From: JAEYZM01 sp943372195
GTDB lineage: Bacteria > Bacteroidota > Bacteroidia > Sphingobacteriales > Sphingobacteriaceae
Length of the DNA: 64,000 nt
Direction: 5' to 3'
Assembly: GCA_943372195.1 (NCBI GenBank)
Contig: CALRXS010000018.1
Location: forward strand, 1 to 64,000
Positions 58,990 through 64,000 of the stretch are shown piece by piece (positions within the stretch are counted from its first letter, which is position 1; every line of letters starts with the position of its first letter). A program made the position numbers and the translations under genes. Under the pieces are notes generated by a model that did not search any database, was not told where the DNA came from, and saw only the letters and a list, made by a program, of their open reading frames with translations.

Positions 58990-59748
58990 TTACCATTTTG
59001 CGCCCGGATGTGCACGATGTATGTGCTGCATCTCAGCTAATAAAAATCCTAAATGTTCAGAATGTACTCCTCTCTTACCACCTGTTTGCATAAATACTTC
59101 TTGAGGTAATTCTAAATTTGCTTCCATAAATACTTCTTTCAATTTAGCATCGAAAGCAGGCTTTAATTTAGAAACATCGCAAGTGATTTTTTCTGCAATA
59201 AGTATTTGATCTGTATCATCCATCTCAAATAATTCAGCAGTGAAACGATACAATTCTTCTATTGCGTCATTTACTCTTATTTTACTTTCTTCTGTACCAT
59301 CACCTAAGCGAATGATCCATTTCGATGAATGACGATAATGATATTGAATTTCTTTTAGAGACTTTGCTGCAATTGATGCTAAAGTTTCGTCGCTCGACTT
59401 TTGAAGTTCTGTGTAAAGTAACATATCAAAAGCATCGGCAAAAAACTGACGTACCATTACATATGCGAAGTCGTGATTCGGTTGTTCTACTAATAACGTA
59501 TTGAAAAATTCTCTTTCGTTACGTAAGAACGCTAAATCATCTTCTGTTCTTCCTTTACCTTCTAACTCTGCAGCGTATTGCAGTAAATTATTTGCATTAC
59601 CGATTAAGTCTAATGCAATATTTGAACAGGCAATATCTTCTTCTAAAAATGGAGATTTACTACTCTGTTCCGATAATCTATGTCCGAGTATTAAATGCTG
59701 ATCACCTAACCTCAATAAATATTTAAATAATGCTTCTTGTACTGTCAT
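58990..59748 (-). CDS. paaC: Phenylacetyl-CoA 1,2-epoxidase structural subunit PaaC
   Basis: 252 residues. It has the ferritin-like fold of PaaA but keeps it as a structural partner. Typical blocks: LGDQHLILGHRLSEQSSKSPFLEEDIACSNIALDLIGNANNLLQYAAELEGK, DFAYVMVRQFFADAFD, IQYHYRHSSKWIIRLGDGTEES, and the end SEHLGFLLAEMQHIHRAHPGAKW. 2 bp downstream of paaB. Confidence 0.96.
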   Translation of the reverse strand: MTVQEALFKYLLRLGDQHLILGHRLSEQSSKSPFLEEDIACSNIALDLIGNANNLLQYAAELEGKGRTEDDLAFLRNEREFFNTLLVEQPNHDFAYVMVRQFFADAFDMLLYTELQKSSDETLASIAAKSLKEIQYHYRHSSKWIIRLGDGTEESKIRVNDAIEELYRFTAELFEMDDTDQILIAEKITCDVSKLKPAFDAKLKEVFMEANLELPQEVFMQTGGKRGVHSEHLGFLLAEMQHIHRAHPGAKW

Positions 59749-59750
59749 GA

Positions 59751-60038
59751 TTACATGTGAGTGATGCCATCAGGTACCGTGTAAAAGGTTGGATGACGAT
59801 AAACTTTATCATTTGATGGTTCGAAAAATGAAGCAATATCTTCAGGTGAAGAAGCTACAATTTCTGAGGCTGGCACTACCCAAATGTTAGTACCTTCACT
59901 TCTTCTACAATATAAATCTCTTGCATTTTGCAAAGCCATTTCTTTGTCATGTGCATGCACAGAACCGCTGTGCTTGTGGGCTTGGCCCGGTTTACTTTGT
60001 ACAAATACTTCCCAAAGTATTCCTTGTGAATCACTCAT
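59751..60038 (-). CDS. paaB: Phenylacetyl-CoA 1,2-epoxidase subunit PaaB
   Basis: 95 residues, normal for PaaB. LWEVFVQSKPGQAHKHSGSVHAHDKEMALQNARDLYCRRSEGTNIWVVPASEI is the near-invariant family sequence. It bridges PaaAC units and is needed for activity. 9 bp after paaA, 2 bp before paaC. Confidence 0.97.
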   Translation of the reverse strand: MSDSQGILWEVFVQSKPGQAHKHSGSVHAHDKEMALQNARDLYCRRSEGTNIWVVPASEIVASSPEDIASFFEPSNDKVYRHPTFYTVPDGITHM

Positions 60039-60047
60039 AATATTTAA

Positions 60048-60998
60048 TTAAGCTGCGTTAGTTTTTTGCATTTGTTTTTTGGCATAAGCATTTGCTGCTT
60101 CTCTCACCCAAGCTCCATCTTCATGTGCTTTAATTTTCGCTGCAATTCTTTCTTTGTTACACGGACCATTTCCTTTTACAACATTCCAGAATTCACTCCA
60201 ATCGATAGCGCCAAAATCATATCCTTTTTTCTCATCGTTCCACTTCAAATCATTATCAGGTACTGTTAATCCGATATGCTCTGCTTGAGGCACTGTTTGA
60301 TTCACAAAACGCTGACGTAATTGATCGTTCGTTTCACGCTTGATTTTCCATTTCACTGCGTTAGCTGTGTTTGGTGATTCGTCGTCTTTCGGACCAAACA
60401 TCATCAAACTAGGCCACCACCATCTGTTGATAGCATCTTGTGCCATTGCTTTTTGTTCAGGTGTACCATTTGCTAGGGTAATCATGATTTCATAACCCTG
60501 ACGTTGGTGGAAAGATTCTTCTTTACAGATTCTCACCATTGCACGTGCATATGGTCCATAAGATGTTCTTTGCAACATCACTTGGTTCATAATTGCTGCA
60601 CCATCTACTAACCAACCAATTGCACCAATATCGGCCCAAGTTAAAGTCGGATAATTAAAAATAGATGAATATTTAGCTTTACCAGTATGTAACTGGTCTA
60701 ATAACTCTTCTCTTGAGATGCCCATTGATTCTGCAGCACTGTATAAATACAATCCGTGACCTGCTTCATCTTGTACTTTTGCCAATAATACCATCTTACG
60801 ACGTAAGCTTGGAGCTCTGGTAATCCAGTTCCCCTCTGGCATCATACCAATAATTTCTGAATGTGCGTGTTGTGAGATCTGACGAATAAGGTGCTTGCGG
60901 TATTGCTCAGGCATCCAGTCTTTCGGTTCAATCATCTCATTTTTAGCTAGTTTGTTCTCAAACCAAGCTTCTAACTCTTGTTCATTTAAATGTGACAT
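60048..60998 (-). CDS. paaA: Phenylacetyl-CoA 1,2-epoxidase catalytic subunit PaaA
   Basis: 316 residues from the ATG at 60998. Di-iron monooxygenase: ligands sit in VLLAKVQDEAGHGLYLYSAAES (Glu-x-x-His) and VRICKEESFHQRQGYEIMI, with SEIIGMMPEGNWI near the N-terminus. It epoxidises the ring of phenylacetyl-CoA with electrons from PaaE. A TTG at 61019 would extend the protein by 7 residues but lies inside the TAAATTTG promoter element (61017-61024), so it cannot be the start if that promoter is used. First gene of the minus-strand paa run. Confidence 0.96.
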   Translation of the reverse strand: MSHLNEQELEAWFENKLAKNEMIEPKDWMPEQYRKHLIRQISQHAHSEIIGMMPEGNWITRAPSLRRKMVLLAKVQDEAGHGLYLYSAAESMGISREELLDQLHTGKAKYSSIFNYPTLTWADIGAIGWLVDGAAIMNQVMLQRTSYGPYARAMVRICKEESFHQRQGYEIMITLANGTPEQKAMAQDAINRWWWPSLMMFGPKDDESPNTANAVKWKIKRETNDQLRQRFVNQTVPQAEHIGLTVPDNDLKWNDEKKGYDFGAIDWSEFWNVVKGNGPCNKERIAAKIKAHEDGAWVREAANAYAKKQMQKTNAA

Positions 60999-61016
60999 AG
61001 CCTTTTTTAGTTGTGA

Positions 61017-61126
61017 CAAATTTATAAAAATATTGCATTCTATAAAGTTTTTAAGCTTATACAGAATCAGTCAAAAAACAAATGTGAGCGCGCATTGTTC
61101 CAAAACCAATCTTATTTTTATTTTTA
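61017..61126. promoter_or_regulatory. Divergent paaA/paaE promoter region with a GC-rich imperfect palindrome
   Basis: Minus strand: TAAATTTG (61017-61024) is a perfect -7 element 18 bp before the paaA ATG. Plus strand: TTG (61095-61097), 21 bp, TATTTTTA (61119-61126; one mismatch), 20 bp before the paaE ATG. The imperfect inverted repeat AACAAATG...CATTGTT (61077-61099) with a GAGCGCGC centre overlaps the paaE -33 and stands out in base composition; it is a candidate operator. No Fnr-type box is seen here. Confidence 0.55.
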
Positions 61127-61146
61127 CGTCCTGAAATAAACAAACA

Positions 61147-62211
61147 ATGGCAAAATTCCATCAATTAAAAGTTGCTGATATTAGAAAAGAAACGGCAGAC
61201 TGTGTTAGCGTAGCATTTGAAATACCTGAAAATTTAAAAGCTGAATACCAATACGTTCAAGGTCAATATGTAACGATTAAAATGAATCATTCTGGCGAAG
61301 AAATTCGTAGATCATATTCATTATGCAGTAGCCCTATTGCTGATCAAGATTTTAGAATCGCAGCTAAAAAAGTGAAAGATGGTAGAATGTCTGTTTATTT
61401 AAACGATACTTTAAAGGTTGGCGATGTTCTAGAAGTAATGAGTCCGATGGGCAATTTCTACAACCTCACATCTGAAGAAAATAAAAACATTGTTTTATTC
61501 GCAGGTGGCTCTGGTATTACACCAATGCTTTCAATTGTTAAAACATTATTGAAATCTCAGCCATCGGCAAGCTTAACTTTGTTCTATGGTAACCAAAATG
61601 AAGCATCAATAATTTTTAATACTGAACTTACTCAATTAGCAAATACACATGCTAATTTTAAATTATATAATATTCTGGATGATGCGAATGTCAATACAGC
61701 TGATCTTTACAAAGGCTTAATTACTAAAGAAAAAGTTTTGGCATTGATTGAAAATCATGTGGGATTGAATTTAGATAATGAGTTTTTCATATGCGGACCT
61801 ACACCAATGATGAAAAATGTTGAGGAGTCATTATTGAATTTAAAAATTGCAAAAGAGAAAATTCATTTAGAATATTTCACTGCGAGTTTAGAAGCTGCTG
61901 AAGAAACTGTTCAAGCTACAGGTGATAAAGTAGTTGCACAAGTAACTGTTTTATTAGACGGTGATGAAACAACATTTGAGCTAGCATCTGATGGTAAGAA
62001 TATTTTAGATGCAGCGATGGATAATGATTTAGATGTACCCTTCTCATGTAAAGGTGCTGTGTGCTGTACTTGCAGAGCTAAGGTTCTTGAAGGTAAAGTT
62101 CACATGAAAGCAAACTATGCTTTAACAGAAGAAGAAGTAGCTGAAGGATTTATTTTAACTTGCCAAGCACATCCGTTGACAGCGAAGGTGGTGGTTGATT
62201 ATGACGTATAG
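61147..62211 (+). CDS. paaE: Phenylacetyl-CoA epoxidase reductase PaaE
   Basis: 354 residues. The FAD/NAD(P)H ferredoxin-reductase module (about 1-235) has RRSYSLCSSP for flavin binding, LFAGGSGITPMLSIVKTLL for the nucleotide and FFICGPTPMMKNVEESL. The C-terminal plant-type [2Fe-2S] domain (about 265-354) has the ligands in FSCKGAVCCTCRAKVLEG and FILTCQAHP. It delivers electrons from NADPH to PaaA. Here it is divergent from paaABCD rather than in the same transcript, sharing a 148-bp control region. Confidence 0.95.
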   Translation: MAKFHQLKVADIRKETADCVSVAFEIPENLKAEYQYVQGQYVTIKMNHSGEEIRRSYSLCSSPIADQDFRIAAKKVKDGRMSVYLNDTLKVGDVLEVMSPMGNFYNLTSEENKNIVLFAGGSGITPMLSIVKTLLKSQPSASLTLFYGNQNEASIIFNTELTQLANTHANFKLYNILDDANVNTADLYKGLITKEKVLALIENHVGLNLDNEFFICGPTPMMKNVEESLLNLKIAKEKIHLEYFTASLEAAEETVQATGDKVVAQVTVLLDGDETTFELASDGKNILDAAMDNDLDVPFSCKGAVCCTCRAKVLEGKVHMKANYALTEEEVAEGFILTCQAHPLTAKVVVDYDV

Positions 62212-62214
62212 TAC

Positions 62215-62328
62215 GTATTCAGTATTACGTATTCCGTATTACGATGTGCTAAACAAAACTATTATCAAAATATTGTGAATATTTTAAATTAACGTACATC
62301 GGAATACGGTGTACGGAATACTGAATAC
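62215..62328. repeat. Inverted heptad arrays with GATGTGC core before an SDR gene
   Basis: 62215-62242 holds GTATTCA, GTATTAC, GTATTCC, GTATTAC, followed in phase by GATGTGC (62243-62249). After a 44-bp AT-rich core come GTACATC, GGAATAC, GGTGTAC, GGAATAC, TGAATAC (62294-62328). It begins 3 bp after the paaE stop and ends 4 bp before the SDR start codon, filling the whole gap. Confidence 0.85.
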
Positions 62329-62332
62329 GTAA

Positions 62333-63040
62333 ATGAATATAATCATCACAGGCGCCTCATCAGGCATAGGTTTCGAAGCAGCATTAGAATTAGTTAAAGA
62401 TTCTAATAATACAGTGTTGGCTATTGCGCGTTCTGTAGAAAAGTTAAAAACATTAAATAAAATCGCAAAAGATTTAAATCCGGAAGCGAAATTATTACCT
62501 GTGCAATTTGACATTGTAGAAGGTGTGTATGACGAGGGATTAATTCCTTTTTTGAATCATCATTTAACAGGTCCGATCGACATCTTAATCAACAACGCCG
62601 GTGTCTTAATCAACAAACCATTTTCAGAGCAAACAGATGAAGACTGGATGCAGATGTTTCAGACAAATGTGATGGGACATGTGCGTATGATACGAGCATT
62701 ATTACCTTATTTCAATAAGCCTTCACATATAGTAAACATTGGTAGTATGGGCGGATATATGGGATCATCTAAGTACAACGGATTGGTATCATACTCAGCA
62801 TCAAAAGCTGCATTACATACTATCACCGAATGTCTCGCTGAAGAGTTTAAAGAATTAGGAATTTCAGTAAATGCATTAGCATTAGGTTCAGCTCAAACAG
62901 AAATGTTAGAGCAAGCTTTCCCCGGGTATCAATCACCCGTAATGGCCTTTGAAATGGGCAAGTATGTGGCAGACTTCTCACTCACAGGAAATACAATTTT
63001 TAATGGTAAAGTGTTACCAGTAGCGAAGAACACTATTTAG
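62333..63040 (+). CDS. SDR-family oxidoreductase
   Basis: 235 residues. TGASSGIGFEAALELV opens the Rossmann fold, INNAGVLINKPF follows, with Ser in NIGSMGGYMGS and Tyr-x-x-x-Lys in SYSASKAALHTI. The substrate is unknown; nothing ties it to phenylacetate except position after paaE on the same strand. No separate promoter is visible because the gap is filled by heptads, so it may be read from the paaE promoter. Confidence 0.88.
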   Translation: MNIIITGASSGIGFEAALELVKDSNNTVLAIARSVEKLKTLNKIAKDLNPEAKLLPVQFDIVEGVYDEGLIPFLNHHLTGPIDILINNAGVLINKPFSEQTDEDWMQMFQTNVMGHVRMIRALLPYFNKPSHIVNIGSMGGYMGSSKYNGLVSYSASKAALHTITECLAEEFKELGISVNALALGSAQTEMLEQAFPGYQSPVMAFEMGKYVADFSLTGNTIFNGKVLPVAKNTI

Positions 63041-63045
63041 TTAAA

Positions 63046-63068
63046 AGTAGCTAGTAGCTAGTAGCTAG
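63046..63068 (+). repeat. 23-bp element: three AGTAGCT units plus AG
   Basis: Exact copy of the elements at 3831 (inverse), 15488, 15619 (inverse) and 27272. It lies 5 bp after the SDR stop, between convergent genes. Confidence 0.85.
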
Positions 63069-63076
63069 ATTTGGAA

Positions 63077-64000
63077 TCAATTTCTTTTAATAATTGTTTT
63101 GAATATTTTATTCGTAGTTAAATTTCTAATCTGTAATAAATATATTCCGGGTATTAATTCAGCTTCTACAATACCACTATTATTCATTTCTTTATAGACT
63201 AGATTTCCATAACTATTATATATAGTTAATTCAGAAGAACTTCTAATTCCCTCAATAATAAATTTATTATCAAAAGGATTAGGATAAATGTTAACACCAT
63301 TTTCAAAATAATTTTCATTGACACTTACAGGTAATGAGCAATTAGATGCGATTGAGTCAGTTGTAGAAAAACTTGTACATGAATTACAAAAAATACTTTT
63401 AAAAAAACAACTTGCTCTACTTGCTCTAAACTCACTACTTGAATTTCTGAAAATCCCGTGTTCACCCAACATATCTACAGTTAGTTCAGAGCAAATATTA
63501 TTTAAAATCAATTGATTGTGTATAGCTCTAGAGCCATTTAATGTGTAATGAATAAAAGAGCTATCGGCATTAATTAATACTGTAGTATCTAATTCACCAT
63601 GAAATGAAATTGTTGGAATCATTTCATCTAAATCAATTTCAGTTGCAGTTACTCCGCCCCAATTATTAAAAATTCCCTTAATAGAATAAGTGTTTGTCAA
63701 ATTATTTCCTGAGGTATAAATACTTCCTAGTTCTGAACCTACACTTGTGTTGTTATACAATAATGAAATACTATCAAGTTCTAATTGATCTGCATATACC
63801 ATTCCTAATGCTAGCAAAGAACCAGCGCTTTGTCCGCCTACAAATATCCAATTAGTATCTACCCTTATATTATTAGCACTATTCACTATATATCTTAAAG
63901 CAGCGTGTCCGTCTTGAATAGCTCTATACCTAGCTTTAAATTGACCATACTCAGTGAAATCATACCCTAATCGATAATTTAAAGTAGCACAAACAAAACC
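63077..64000 (-). CDS. Esterase-type alpha/beta hydrolase with T9SS sorting domain (5' end outside window)
   Basis: The frame stays open to the window edge, giving 307 visible residues. From the edge it reads GFVCATLNYRLG, a carboxylesterase landmark, then IQDGHAALRYIV, the nucleophile elbow GGQSAGS, the acid in SFHGELDTTV and His in LGEHGIF. A Cys-containing linker follows. The last 75 or so residues are a T9SS type A sorting domain: NIYPNPFDNKFIIEGI, LTIYNSYGNLVYKE and PGIYLLQIRNLTTNKIFKTIIKRN. The product should be a secreted or surface lipase/esterase. A GTG at 63886 is not the true start because homologous sequence continues upstream. Confidence 0.85.
   Translation of the reverse strand, partial: GFVCATLNYRLGYDFTEYGQFKARYRAIQDGHAALRYIVNSANNIRVDTNWIFVGGQSAGSLLALGMVYADQLELDSISLLYNNTSVGSELGSIYTSGNNLTNTYSIKGIFNNWGGVTATEIDLDEMIPTISFHGELDTTVLINADSSFIHYTLNGSRAIHNQLILNNICSELTVDMLGEHGIFRNSSSEFRASRASCFFKSIFCNSCTSFSTTDSIASNCSLPVSVNENYFENGVNIYPNPFDNKFIIEGIRSSSELTIYNSYGNLVYKEMNNSGIVEAELIPGIYLLQIRNLTTNKIFKTIIKRN

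Overview
The window comes from an AT-rich chromosome of a Bacteroidota bacterium, most likely Chitinophagia- or Sphingobacteriia-like; the rank below phylum is a guess. The evidence is two type IX secretion (T9SS) outer-membrane components (PorG and PorT), two proteins with T9SS C-terminal sorting domains, a fused alpha/beta 2-oxoacid dehydrogenase E1, a TonB receptor with a carboxypeptidase-like N-terminus, and promoters matching the phylum's TTTG-N20-TAnnTTTG pattern. Genes are dense and mostly in long co-directional runs. No tRNA, rRNA, CRISPR array, transposase or integrase was recognised.

Layout. 1-9.1 kb: end of a membrane pyrophosphatase with an odd Met/Cys-rich tail, an amino acid permease, a MarC protein, a secreted LolA-like protein with a large secreted beta-propeller protein, then a HigBA-type toxin-antitoxin pair lying between repeat clusters. 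9.1-15.6 kb: yebC, an rRNA methyltransferase, a periplasmic-binding-fold protein, guaA, dCMP deaminase, a 554-bp GxxExxY element bounded by inverted repeats, and a LysE exporter. 15.6-26 kb (minus): purF, nuoN-nuoH without nuoA-G, and murI. 26-37.2 kb (minus): envelope cluster with two OmpH/Skp chaperones, bamA, uppS, porG, nadK, a CBS protein, hydrolase, pabA/trpG, YqeY, SDR, porT and ubiE. 37.3-44.9 kb: hydrolase, T9SS-exported metalloprotease, unknown secreted protein, fused E1 and an enoyl-CoA hydratase. 45-47.9 kb (plus): two small membrane proteins, thioredoxin, rhodanese lipoprotein and a SoxB-like Tat-exported phosphoesterase, a candidate sulfur-handling set. 47.9-62.2 kb: TonB receptor, Crp/Fnr regulator and a phenylacetate catabolism cluster (paaZ, YciI, paaY, paaJ, paaI, ORF6N gene, paaH, paaG, paaD, paaC, paaB, paaA on the minus strand, paaE divergent). 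The window ends with an SDR and a truncated T9SS-sorted esterase.

How it fits together. The paa genes encode the epoxidase (PaaABC with PaaD and PaaE), isomerase, ring hydrolase/dehydrogenase and beta-oxidation steps that turn phenylacetyl-CoA into acetyl-CoA and succinyl-CoA; the ligase PaaK is not here. The Crp/Fnr gene is the last in the paa run. Its recognition helix carries the ExxSR signature, and two perfect TTGAT-N4-ATCAA boxes follow it, one centred exactly 33 bp upstream of the TAnnTTTG-like element of the TonB receptor. A different 5-4-5 palindrome (GTAAC-N4-GTTAC) sits at the same 33-bp distance before the sulfur-set promoter.

The most unusual content is intergenic: (i) arrays of diverse heptanucleotides, often in inverted pairs around a short core and running up to start or stop codons; (ii) a fixed 23-bp element seen five times; (iii) a family of palindromes with a constant GAT...ATC centre and covarying arms; (iv) a GxxExxY gene enclosed by 41/42-bp inverted repeats whose unit also occurs as an 87-bp gene-less palindrome after yebC.
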